The notes under the pieces: model-generated
Told to the model about the DNA's origin: nothing
The model's database searches: none
The model's input: only the letters and a program-made list of their open reading frames with translations
From: Jiella mangrovi
Lineage (GTDB): Bacteria; Pseudomonadota; Alphaproteobacteria; Rhizobiales; Rhizobiaceae
DNA length: 64,000 nt
NCBI RefSeq assembly: GCF_017815135.1
Contig: NZ_JAGJCF010000006.1
Location: 124,001 to 188,000, forward strand
Direction: 5' to 3'
Made by a program: the position numbers and the translations under genes
In this document: positions 34,841-42,397 of the stretch, one piece after another
Numbering within the stretch: the first letter of the stretch is position 1
Layout: every line of letters begins with the position of its first letter

Positions 34841-34856
34841 TGGCACGGGCTTTGCT
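34841..34856 (+). promoter_or_regulatory. Sigma-54 (RpoN) promoter of the urt operon
   Basis: TGGCAC, five bases, TTGCT is an exact match to the sigma-54 consensus, with the invariant GG and GC in place. It lies 52 bp before the urtA ATG, predicting a transcript start near 34867. Urea-uptake operons are typically nitrogen-regulated, so NtrC-RpoN control under nitrogen limitation is expected. Confidence 0.85.
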
Positions 34857-34907
34857 CTCCTGTCGCAGGAGGCCGGCAAACAGGCCGGACACGACCGGAG
34901 GTATCAG

Positions 34908-36224
34908 ATGAAATCAGCCATCACCTGGATGCAGAAGACGGCCGCGGCGGTGGCCATCGCGGGCTTCGGCCTGAGCGGGGCCTATGCGCAGGACGCCAAG
35001 CCGAGCGGCGAGCCGATCAAGGTCGGCATCCTTCATTCGCTTTCGGGCACCATGGCGATCTCCGAGACGACGCTGAAGGACGCCATGCTGATGCTCATCG
35101 ACGAGCAGAACAAGAAGGGCGGCGTTCTCGGTCGCCCGCTCGAGGCTGTCGTCGTCGATCCGGCCTCGGACTGGCCGCTGTTCGCGGAGAAGGCCCGCGA
35201 GCTGATCAGCCAGGACGGCGTCTCGGTTGTGTTCGGCTGCTGGACCTCGGTGTCGCGCAAATCGGTGCTGCCGGTCTTCAAGGAACTCGACTCGATCCTG
35301 TTCTATCCCGTCCAGTACGAGGGCGAGGAATCCGAGCGCAACGTCTTCTACACCGGCGCCGCCCCGAACCAGCAGGCGATCCCGGCCGTCGACTATCTGA
35401 TGAACGAGGGCGTCGAGCGCTGGGTTCTGGAAGGCACCGACTACGTCTATCCGCGCACGACCAACAAGATCCTCGAGGCCTATCTGAAGTCCAAGGGCGT
35501 CGCCCCCGAAGACATCAAGGTCAACTATACGCCCTTCGGCTTCTCCGACTGGCAGACCGAGGTCTCCTCGATCAAGGAATTCGGCTCGGCCGGCAAGAAG
35601 ACCGCCGTCGTCTCCACCGTCAACGGCGATGCCAACGTCCCGTTCTACAAGGAGCTCGGCAATCAGGGCATCAAGGCCACCGACATCCCGGTCGTCGCCT
35701 TTTCCGTCGGTGAGGAGGAGCTTGCCGGTATCGACACGGCGCCGCTGGTCGGCCATCTCGCCGCCTGGAACTACTTCCAGTCCGTCGACACGCCGGAAAA
35801 CGAGGACTTCATCGAAAAGTGGCGCGCCTTCATCAAGGACGACAACCGCGTCACCAACGACCCGATGGAAGCTCACTACATCGGCTTCAACATGTGGGTG
35901 AAGGCCGTCGAGAAGGCCGGTACGACCGACCCTGACGCGGTCATCGACGCCCTGCCGGGCATCGAGCAGGCCAACCTGACCGGCGGTGTGTCGCAGATGC
36001 TGCCGAACCACCACATCACCAAGCCCGTGCTGATCGGCGAGATCACCGACGACGGTCAGTTCGACGTCGTCTCCGAGACGGAAGACCTCGTTCCGGGCGA
36101 TGCCTGGTCGGACTTCCTGCCCGAATCCAAGAAGCTGAAGGCCGATTGGGTCGAGCTGAAATGCGGCAACTACGACACCGAGGCCAAGAAGTGCCTCGGC
36201 GACACGGCCGAAACCTCCAACTGA
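34908..36224 (+). CDS. urtA: Urea ABC transporter substrate-binding protein UrtA
   Basis: A 438-residue periplasmic protein. The signal peptide ends ...LSGAYAQ near residue 26. Family-specific segments are IKVGILHSLSGTMAISE, VVVDPASDWPLFAEKARELI, VFGCWTSVSRKSVLPVFKEL, LFYPVQYEGEESERNVFYTG and DYVYPRTTNKILEAYLKS, all hallmarks of UrtA. It binds urea for the UrtBC permeases and UrtDE ATPases. The ATG follows CGGAGGT; a sigma-54 promoter lies upstream. Three GC hairpins follow before urtB. Confidence 0.96.
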   Translation: MKSAITWMQKTAAAVAIAGFGLSGAYAQDAKPSGEPIKVGILHSLSGTMAISETTLKDAMLMLIDEQNKKGGVLGRPLEAVVVDPASDWPLFAEKARELISQDGVSVVFGCWTSVSRKSVLPVFKELDSILFYPVQYEGEESERNVFYTGAAPNQQAIPAVDYLMNEGVERWVLEGTDYVYPRTTNKILEAYLKSKGVAPEDIKVNYTPFGFSDWQTEVSSIKEFGSAGKKTAVVSTVNGDANVPFYKELGNQGIKATDIPVVAFSVGEEELAGIDTAPLVGHLAAWNYFQSVDTPENEDFIEKWRAFIKDDNRVTNDPMEAHYIGFNMWVKAVEKAGTTDPDAVIDALPGIEQANLTGGVSQMLPNHHITKPVLIGEITDDGQFDVVSETEDLVPGDAWSDFLPESKKLKADWVELKCGNYDTEAKKCLGDTAETSN

Positions 36225-36302
36225 GCCGCGGCGGGGCGGGAAGCGGAAAGCCAGGGCACGGGCTTTCACGGTTCAAGACCGCCCATCCACGGCAAACGGG
36301 CC

Positions 36303-36329
36303 GGGCTGCGCTTCCTCCCGGCGCAGCCC
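36303..36329 (+). promoter_or_regulatory. Stem-loop 1 after urtA
   Basis: GGGCTGCGC, a nine-base loop, GCGCAGCCC: a perfect 9-bp GC stem 78 bp after the urtA stop. No T-run follows. With the second hairpin at 36384 it probably protects the urtA transcript and reduces read-through into urtB. Confidence 0.65.
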
Positions 36330-36383
36330 GCTCCGCCCGACGGATCTGCCAAGCATCACTGCCTGCCTCCCAAGCAGCGCCGG

Positions 36384-36410
36384 CGGAGCGGCCCGCGATG
36401 GGCCGCTCCG
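36384..36410 (+). promoter_or_regulatory. Stem-loop 2 between urtA and urtB
   Basis: CGGAGCGGCCC, five-base loop GCGAT, GGGCCGCTCCG: a perfect 11-bp GC stem, the strongest hairpin in the window, followed by CGAACATTTCTTCC. It could act as a partial terminator or mRNA stabiliser. A third weaker fold (CCGGCC...GGCCGG) lies around 36428-36449. Confidence 0.7.
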
Positions 36411-36468
36411 CGAACATTTCTTCCACCGGCCATGGCCAAAGCCGGCCGTGAGGCATGACGAAGACCCC

Positions 36469-38091
36469 ATGACCCGATCGCTCCACCGGCTCCTCGTAAC
36501 CCTTGCCTTCCTGTTCCTGTGCGCCGCACCGGCCTTGGCGCAGGTCTCCGACGCGGCCGCGATCGTCCAGAAATTCGGTGGCAAGCAGAGCTACGACCAC
36601 ACCGAAGCCGTCATTTCCGAACTCGCGGCCACCGGTGACGCGCGGGTCGCCAGGGCTCTCAGGGCGCTGCGTGAAGGCGATCTCTACTGGCGCGAGAGCG
36701 ACGAGGCGGTCTTCATCGCGGAGCGCCGGGGCGACGAATACGCGCTGTTCGACCCGATCACCGGCGAGAGTGCCGGCAGCGCGCCACGCGGCGACATGCA
36801 GAAGGTCCGCGTCAAGAATTCCATCCGCAACGCCGTCACCGGCGCGCTCGGCTCGCTGACATTGCGGTCCGACAATCCGGCCCAGCGGATGCGGGCCGCC
36901 GACACGCTGTTTTCGGAAGCCGATCCGGAGATGATCGAGCCGCTCGACGCTGCGATCGCGGCCGAACAGGACGCCTCGGTGAAGGCGCGGATGGAGGAGG
37001 CGCGGGCCAGCGCGATGCTGGTTTCCGATCGCTCCGCCGAGGACAAGGCGGCAGCCGCCAAGGTTCTCGCCAACCGCGCCGACCGGGAATCCCTCAACAA
37101 GCTGACCGTCTTCGCCAGATCCACCGACGACCCGGTGGCCAGGGCCGCGGCCGATGCGGCGATCGCCGCCATCAAGGCCAACATCGCCTTCTGGAACCAG
37201 ATGCAGAACGTCTGGTACGGCCTGTCCCTCGGCTCGGTCCTGCTTTTGGCGGCGATCGGCCTTGCCATCACCTTCGGCGTCATGGGCGTCATCAACATGG
37301 CCCATGGCGAGATGGTGATGCTCGGCGCCTACACCACCTTCGCGGTGCAGGAGTTCATCCGCTCCAACGCGCCCGGGCTTTTCGAATGGTCGCTTCTGAT
37401 CGCCCTGCCGCTGGCCTTTCTCGTCTCCGGGGCCGTCGGCCTGGTGATGGAGCGCGGGCTGATCCGTTTCCTGTACGGGCGGCCGCTGGAGACCCTTCTG
37501 GCGACATTCGGCGTCTCCCTGATCCTGCAGCAGGCGGTGCGGACGATCTTCGGTCCGTCCAACCGCCAGGTCGGCAATCCCGACTTCATGTCCGGCGCCT
37601 TCAATCTCGGGCTGATGTCGATCACCTGGAACCGGCTGTGGATCATCGTCTTCGCGCTGGTCGTCTTCGCCGCGCTGCTCGCCGTCCTCAACAAGACCCC
37701 GCTCGGGCTGCAGATGCGCGCCGTCACCCAGAACCGCCGGATGGCGGCGGCCATGGGCATCAGGACCCCCTGGGTCGACGCCATGACCTTCGCGCTCGGC
37801 TCGGGCATCGCCGGCATCGCCGGCGTCGCCCTCTCGCAGATCGACAACGTCTCGCCCAATCTCGGCCAGGGCTACATCATCGACAGCTTCATGGTCGTCG
37901 TCTTCGGCGGGGTCGGCAATTTGTGGGGAACGCTCGTCGGCGCGATGAGCCTCGGCATTCTCAACAAGTTCCTCGAACCCTATGCCGGTGCCGTGCTCGG
38001 CAAGATCGTCGTCCTCGTCCTGATCATCCTGTTCATCCAGAAGCGCCCGCGCGGTCTCTTCGCCCAGAAGGGGAGGTTCGTCGACGCATGA
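36469..38091 (+). CDS. urtB: Urea ABC transporter permease UrtB
   Basis: A 540-residue protein with a signal peptide (LAFLFLCAAPALAQ), then a large periplasmic N-terminal region of about 220 residues and the LivH-type permease domain of about 8 helices (LGSVLLLAAIGLAITFGVMG, VINMAHGEMVMLGAYTTF, PLETLLATFGVSLILQQAVR, VFGGVGNLWGTLVGA). The long N-terminal extension is normal for UrtB and separates it from LivH. The ATG at 36469 starts a good signal peptide; a GTG at 36448 would add seven residues. It pairs with UrtC to form the urea channel. Confidence 0.95.
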   Translation: MTRSLHRLLVTLAFLFLCAAPALAQVSDAAAIVQKFGGKQSYDHTEAVISELAATGDARVARALRALREGDLYWRESDEAVFIAERRGDEYALFDPITGESAGSAPRGDMQKVRVKNSIRNAVTGALGSLTLRSDNPAQRMRAADTLFSEADPEMIEPLDAAIAAEQDASVKARMEEARASAMLVSDRSAEDKAAAAKVLANRADRESLNKLTVFARSTDDPVARAAADAAIAAIKANIAFWNQMQNVWYGLSLGSVLLLAAIGLAITFGVMGVINMAHGEMVMLGAYTTFAVQEFIRSNAPGLFEWSLLIALPLAFLVSGAVGLVMERGLIRFLYGRPLETLLATFGVSLILQQAVRTIFGPSNRQVGNPDFMSGAFNLGLMSITWNRLWIIVFALVVFAALLAVLNKTPLGLQMRAVTQNRRMAAAMGIRTPWVDAMTFALGSGIAGIAGVALSQIDNVSPNLGQGYIIDSFMVVVFGGVGNLWGTLVGAMSLGILNKFLEPYAGAVLGKIVVLVLIILFIQKRPRGLFAQKGRFVDA

Positions 38092-38455
38092 GTGCGCAGG
38101 GTTTGAAACCTCTTTCGATGTTCCGTCTCGCCAGCGATTGGCTGAAGCGCCAGCCTCGACACGTCGTCATTCTCGGGCCCCGTCCCGAGAATCCAGAGAT
38201 CGTCGAGCGCCATTCGCTTCGGCAGCAGAGGGCGGAAGCGGTTTATGCAGCGGCAGTGGCCCCTGGATTCTCGGGACGGGGCCCGAGAATGACGAAGCTT
38301 CAACTTTCGCCCATCCCCGCTGATACCCCCTCCCATAGGTCTGCCCTCAAAGCACCGGGCAGATGTGTGGATGCGCTTGCGCTGGCGGGAGGAGGTCAGA
38401 CCACCCACTGCCGCCGGCCCCTCCCAACCGGCCTTTTGAGCATGGAGGCCGGCCG
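38092..38455. other. urtB-urtC spacer carrying a palindromic element
   Basis: 364 bp interrupt the normally tight urtB-urtC junction. A family A palindromic element (38162-38299) occupies the middle. No gene is credible here; open frames reading through the element are accidental. Read-through into urtC must cross the element, so it may lower expression of the distal genes. Confidence 0.65.
38162..38299. repeat. Dispersed palindromic element, family A, copy 2
   Basis: The left end is CGTCATTCTCGGGCCCCGTC then CCGAGAATCCAGAGATCGTC; the right end is CCCCTGGATTCTCGGGACGG then GGCCCGAGAATGACGAAG. It is about 138 bp, with an interior (GGGCGGAAGC, ATGCAGCGGCA) shared with the copies at 40934 and 41263. 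It is inserted between urtB and urtC. Confidence 0.85.
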
Positions 38456-39613
38456 ATGATCCTCGCCCGCTTCCTCGGCCCGCGCGTGTGGATCCTCATT
38501 GCGGCCATTCTCGCCGCCGCGATCCTCGTGCCGATGGCCAATCTCTGGTTGCCGGCGAGCCATCCCCTTCACGTGCCGTCCTACATCGTGCCGCTGTGGG
38601 GCAAATATGTCTGCTACGCGCTTCTGGCGCTCGCGCTCGATCTCGTCTGGGGCTATGTCGGCATTCTGTCGCTCGGCCACGGCGCCTTCTTCGCCCTCGG
38701 CGGCTATGCCATGGGCATGTATCTGATGCGCCAGATCGGCGCGCGCGGCGTCTATGGCAATCCCGATCTTCCCGACTTCATGGTGTTCCTCAACTGGAAG
38801 GAACTGCCCTGGTACTGGTATGGCTTCGGTGAGTTCTGGTTCGCCGCCCTGATGGTGATGCTCGTGCCGGGGCTGCTCGCCTTCGTCTTCGGCTTCTTCG
38901 CTTTCCGCTCGAGGGTCACCGGGGTCTATCTGTCGATCATCACCCAGGCGATGACCTACGCGCTGCTCCTCGCCTTCTTTCGCAACGACATGGGTTTCGG
39001 CGGCAATAACGGCCTCACCGACTTCAAGGATATTCTCGGCTTCTCGATCCAGGCGGATGCCACCAGAGCCGGGCTCTTTGCGGCCAGCTGCATCGCTTTG
39101 GCGATCGGCGTCCTCCTCGTTGGCTGGCTCACACGCTCCAAATTCGGCAAGCTGATGATCGCCGTCCGCGACGCCGAAAGCCGCACCCGTTTCATCGGCT
39201 GGCGGCCGGAATATGTGAAGCTCTTCGCCTTCACGGTCTCCGCCGTCATGGCCGGCATCGCCGGCGCGCTCTACGTGCCGCAGGTCGGCATCATCAATCC
39301 GGGGGAATTCTCGCCGGTCAATTCGATCGAGATCGTCGTCTGGGCGGCTGTCGGCGGTCGCGGCACCCTGATCGGCCCGGTCATCGGCGCGCTCATCGTC
39401 AATTACGGCAAGACGGTCTTCACGGCGCTCGCGCCGGAATTCTGGCTGTTCATCCTCGGCAGCCTCTTCGTCTTCGTCACACTCGTCCTGCCGCGCGGCA
39501 TCGTCGGCACCATCGATCATGGCTGGGACACGCTGCGCCAGCGGCGCCGCGCCAGGGATGCCGAAAAGGGCGAGGCGGATGACGCGGCCGCCGTCGCGAA
39601 CCCGGCGGAGTAG
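38456..39613 (+). CDS. urtC: Urea ABC transporter permease UrtC
   Basis: A 385-residue LivM-type inner-membrane protein with about ten hydrophobic segments. Family features are KYVCYALLALALDLVWGYVG, GILSLGHGAFFALGGYAMGM, the UrtC-specific MVFLNWKELPWYW loop, VYLSIITQAMTYALLLAFFR, NDMGFGGNNGLTDFKDILGF and VWAAVGGRGTLIGPVIGALI. The ATG at 38456 follows GGAGG. The urtD ATG lies 4 bp after its stop. Confidence 0.96.
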   Translation: MILARFLGPRVWILIAAILAAAILVPMANLWLPASHPLHVPSYIVPLWGKYVCYALLALALDLVWGYVGILSLGHGAFFALGGYAMGMYLMRQIGARGVYGNPDLPDFMVFLNWKELPWYWYGFGEFWFAALMVMLVPGLLAFVFGFFAFRSRVTGVYLSIITQAMTYALLLAFFRNDMGFGGNNGLTDFKDILGFSIQADATRAGLFAASCIALAIGVLLVGWLTRSKFGKLMIAVRDAESRTRFIGWRPEYVKLFAFTVSAVMAGIAGALYVPQVGIINPGEFSPVNSIEIVVWAAVGGRGTLIGPVIGALIVNYGKTVFTALAPEFWLFILGSLFVFVTLVLPRGIVGTIDHGWDTLRQRRRARDAEKGEADDAAAVANPAE

Positions 39614-39617
39614 GCGG

Positions 39618-40622
39618 ATGACAGAAGCCAAGGTAATCGACAAGGTCGCGGAGGAGATCCGCGCGCTGTCGCAGCCCCAGGGCGTTGGATCGGCACAGGC
39701 AAATGCACAGCCATCGGCATCGGCGCCGGGCGCCGGAAGGCAGGAGGCCAGAACGTCTTCGCCGCCCTCCGGCATGGCGGAGCCCGCAGAGCCGCAGCCG
39801 AGGGAAACCGTCGTCTCGCCGCATCCCTATGCGACGCAGCTTCGCGAAAAGCGGCTGGCCGCCGAGGCGAATGGTCGTGCAAGGCGCGATACGCTGCTTT
39901 ATCTCGACGGCGTCACCAAGAGCTTCGACGGCTTCAAGGCGATCAACAACCTCTCGCTGGTGATCGAGAAGGGCGAGATGCGCGCCATCATAGGCCCGAA
40001 CGGCGCCGGCAAGACGACGATGATGGACATCATCACCGGCAAGACCCGGCCCGACAAGGGCGAGGTCTTCTTCAACGGCGACGTGGACCTCACCCGGCAC
40101 GACGAGGCGGCGATTGCCAATATGGGCATCGGCCGCAAGTTCCAGAAGCCGACCGTCTTCGAAAGCCACACCATCGAGGACAATATCCGCCTGTCGCTCT
40201 CCGGCCCGCGCTCGGTGCTGGAAGCGCTCGTCCACCGCAAGGACGAGCCCGAGCGCGCGCGCATTGAGGAGATCCTCGAGACGATCCGCCTGACCGCAAA
40301 GCGAAAGACCCTCGCCGCCAATCTCAGCCATGGCCAGAAGCAGTGGCTCGAAATCGGCATGCTGCTTGCGCAGGATCCCGAACTCCTCCTCGTCGACGAG
40401 CCGGTGGCCGGCATGACCGACGCCGAGACCGAGGAAACGGCCCGGCTCCTGCGCGAGATCGCGACGACCCGCTCCGTCGTCGTCGTCGAGCACGACATGG
40501 GTTTCGTGCGCGAACTCGGCGTGAAGGTCACCTGCCTGCACGAAGGTTCGGTGCTGTCGGAAGGAACGCTCGACAAGGTCTCGGCCGATCCGAAGGTGAT
40601 CGAGGTGTATCTCGGGCGATGA
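39618..40622 (+). CDS. urtD: Urea ABC transporter ATP-binding protein UrtD
   Basis: A 334-residue ATPase. The ABC domain begins near residue 95 (LLYLDGVTKSFDGFKAINNL), with Walker A IIGPNGAGKTTMMDIITGKT, the UrtD-type signature ANLSHGQKQWLEIGMLLAQD, Walker B ELLLVDEPVAGMTDAETE and the H-loop VVEHDMGFV. It energises urea import with UrtE. The first ~90 residues are an extra Ala/Pro/Gln/Ser-rich segment (QPQGVGSAQANAQPSASAPG and onward) not usual in UrtD, which is normally near 250 residues. The ATG is 4 bp after the urtC stop. Confidence 0.94.
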   Translation: MTEAKVIDKVAEEIRALSQPQGVGSAQANAQPSASAPGAGRQEARTSSPPSGMAEPAEPQPRETVVSPHPYATQLREKRLAAEANGRARRDTLLYLDGVTKSFDGFKAINNLSLVIEKGEMRAIIGPNGAGKTTMMDIITGKTRPDKGEVFFNGDVDLTRHDEAAIANMGIGRKFQKPTVFESHTIEDNIRLSLSGPRSVLEALVHRKDEPERARIEEILETIRLTAKRKTLAANLSHGQKQWLEIGMLLAQDPELLLVDEPVAGMTDAETEETARLLREIATTRSVVVVEHDMGFVRELGVKVTCLHEGSVLSEGTLDKVSADPKVIEVYLGR

Positions 40623-40657
40623 AGAGAACTCTATTTTCAGCGCAGGCGTTGGACTGC

Positions 40658-40716
40658 CCCCTCATCCTGAGGTGCGCGACATGTCGCTAGACATGCCGCG
40701 CCTCGAAGGGCGAGGG
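40658..40716. repeat. Palindromic repeat, family C, copy 3
   Basis: CCCCTCATCCTGAGGTGCGC, GACATGTCGCTAGACATGCC, GCGCCTCGAAGGGCGAGGGG. The inner GACATGTCGCTAGACATG can itself fold. It forms an inverted pair with 40741-40800. Confidence 0.75.
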
Positions 40717-40740
40717 GGCATAGCCGCAACGCCGAGCCAC

Positions 40741-40800
40741 GTCCTCGCCCTTCGAGGCGCGCCGGCTCTCCGAGCCGTCCCGCACCTCAGGATGAGGACG
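40741..40800. repeat. Palindromic repeat, family C, copy 4
   Basis: GTCCTCGCCCTTCGAGGCGC, GCCGGCTCTCCGAGCCGTCC, CGCACCTCAGGATGAGGACG: the opposite orientation to the copy at 40658-40716. Confidence 0.75.
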
Positions 40801-40933
40801 ACTTTGGGGGTCTCCGCGGTAAACGGCCTAGCGGCCGACGCTTCCAGACAACGCGAACGACCCTTCCGGAAGTGCTACTTGCAAAAAGGGACGGCGATGC
40901 GGTTGCGTAGAAACGACAGGCGCGAGCCCCAAC

Positions 40934-41068
40934 GCTTCGTCATTCTCGGGCCCCGTCCCGAGAATCCAGAGATCGTGGGGCGCTATTGGCCTGAATTGCA
41001 CAGGGCGGAAGTCCCCGATGCAGCGGCAACCGCCGCTGGATCCTCGGGACGGGGCCCGAGGATGACGG
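40934..41068. repeat. Dispersed palindromic element, family A, copy 3
   Basis: It starts CTTCGTCATTCTCGGGCCCC and ends TGGATCCTCGGGACGGGGCC then CGAGGATGACGG. With its flanks it forms the first half of a 329-bp tandem duplication whose second half carries copy 4 and the intact urtE. Confidence 0.85.
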
Positions 41069-41087
41069 CCGCGGGAGGGCGTGGCCT

Positions 41088-41209
41088 ATGCTGACAGTCT
41101 CCAATGTCAACTTCTATTATGGCGCGGCCCAGGCGCTTCGAGACGTCTCGCTCGGCGCCGGGAAGGGCGAGTTCACATGCGTGCCCGGCTGCAACGGCAA
41201 TGGTTGCGT
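41088..41209 (+). pseudogene. Truncated duplicate of the 5' end of urtE
   Basis: The first ~40 codons mirror urtE: MLTVSNVNFYYGAAQALRDV here against MLTVSNVDLYYGAAQALRNV in urtE. The homology stops inside Walker A, which reads PGCNGNGCVG instead of LGRNGVGKT, after which the sequence runs into a second family A element. The frame stays open to 41423 but the product could not bind ATP. The start codons of the copy and of urtE are 329 bp apart and upstream flanks match too, so this is a tandem partial duplication that has since diverged by roughly one base in six. Confidence 0.85.
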
Positions 41210-41262
41210 GGGAAGGCGGTCGGCGATGCCGAGGCGCAGAAACGACAGGCGCGAGCCTCAAC

Positions 41263-41395
41263 GCTTCGTCATTCTCGGGCCCCGTCCCGAGAATCCAGGG
41301 ATCGTCGGGCGCCATCAGCTTCCGTTGCAGAAGGCGGAAGCCTCTGATGCAGCGGCAACCGCCCCTGGATCCTCGGGACGGGGCCCGAGGAAGAC
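41263..41395. repeat. Dispersed palindromic element, family A, copy 4
   Basis: It begins CTTCGTCATTCTCGGGCCCC and ends GGATCCTCGGGACGGGGCCC then GAGGAAGACG. It sits between the truncated urtE copy and urtE, 329-330 bp from copy 3, and its flank GAAACGACAGGCGCGAGCC is also shared with copy 3. Confidence 0.85.
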
Positions 41396-41416
41396 GCCCG
41401 CGGGAGGGCGTGGCCC

Positions 41417-42112
41417 ATGCTGACGGTCTCCAATGTCGATCTCTATTATGGCGCCGCCCAGGCCCTGCGGAACGTCTCCCTTGGCGCGAAGAAGGGCGAG
41501 ATCACCTGCGTCCTCGGCCGCAACGGCGTCGGCAAGACGTCGCTGCTGAGGGCCGTCGTCGGTCAGCAGCCGATCCGGCGCGGCGAGATCGCTCTCGATG
41601 GCGATGTTCTCGGCCGCGAGGCGCCCTATGCCCGAGCCCGGCGCGGCATCGGCTTCGTGCCCCAGGGGCGCGAGATCTTTCCGCTTTTGACGGTGAAGGA
41701 AAATCTTCAGACGGGCTATGCGCCGTTGAAGGCTGCCGACCGGACGATACCGGACCACGTCTACGAGCTCTTCCCGGTTTTGAAGGACATGCTGGGCCGG
41801 CGCGGCGGCGACCTGTCCGGCGGCCAGCAGCAGCAGCTGGCGATCGGCCGGGCGCTGGTGACGCGGCCGCAGCTTCTCGTCCTCGACGAGCCGACCGAGG
41901 GCATCCAGCCCTCGATCATCAAGGATATCGGCCGCGCGATCCGCTTCCTGAAGGAGAATTCCGGCATCGCGATCCTTCTGGTCGAACAGTATCTCGATTT
42001 CTGCCGAGAGCTCGCCGACAAGGTCTATGTGATGGATCGCGGCGAGATCGTCTTCGAAGGCCCGGCGGAGGGCCTCGACGACCCGGAGGTCAGGAAGCAT
42101 CTGACCGTTTGA
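41417..42112 (+). CDS. urtE: Urea ABC transporter ATP-binding protein UrtE
   Basis: A 231-residue LivF-type ATPase. Walker A is GRNGVGKTSLL (34-44), the Q-loop region is GFVPQGREIFPLLTVKENL, the signature GDLSGGQQQQLAIGRALV and Walker B LLVLDEPTEGIQPSIIKDIG. This matches the usual length and motifs of UrtE. It completes the UrtABCDE transporter. Its upstream sequence GGGAGGGCGTGGCCC is shared with the truncated copy at 41088, so the ribosome-binding region belongs to the duplicated block. Confidence 0.96.
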   Translation: MLTVSNVDLYYGAAQALRNVSLGAKKGEITCVLGRNGVGKTSLLRAVVGQQPIRRGEIALDGDVLGREAPYARARRGIGFVPQGREIFPLLTVKENLQTGYAPLKAADRTIPDHVYELFPVLKDMLGRRGGDLSGGQQQQLAIGRALVTRPQLLVLDEPTEGIQPSIIKDIGRAIRFLKENSGIAILLVEQYLDFCRELADKVYVMDRGEIVFEGPAEGLDDPEVRKHLTV

Positions 42113-42397
42113 TCCAATGCGCTAAAGGCTGGTTGGCCTGCGTTGTCCGCACACCGCCTCCCGGCTCAGATCCATCTCCGTGCTGCAGCCCGTAAGGCCG
42201 GACGGTCGTCGCCGGGCCATGAGCCGGCGGCATCGCTTGCCCTGAAACGCTTGCCTTTCCCGGTTGTTCGGCTAGCATCCCATCTAACGGGCTGAGACGC
42301 GGCGCTGACCATGGGAGGTGGAGCCGTTCGTCTCGAGACGTCGCAAAGACGCGCCCATCAGTGTCGCCGAGACGACCCAAAGGGAGGAGAAGAACGC

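Larger units (their letters stand above)
40623..41087. other. urtD-urtE spacer with palindromic repeats
   Basis: 465 bp without a gene. It contains an inverted pair of family C palindromes (40658-40716 and 40741-40800) and a family A element (40934-41068). Together with the partial urtE copy that follows, the spacer separates urtD from functional urtE by nearly 800 bp, although these genes are normally contiguous. Confidence 0.7.

Noticed and set aside
41088-41423. 111-codon frame as a functional second UrtE
   Set aside because: Homology to UrtE stops inside a broken Walker A, and the rest reads through a palindromic element, so it is treated as a pseudogene.
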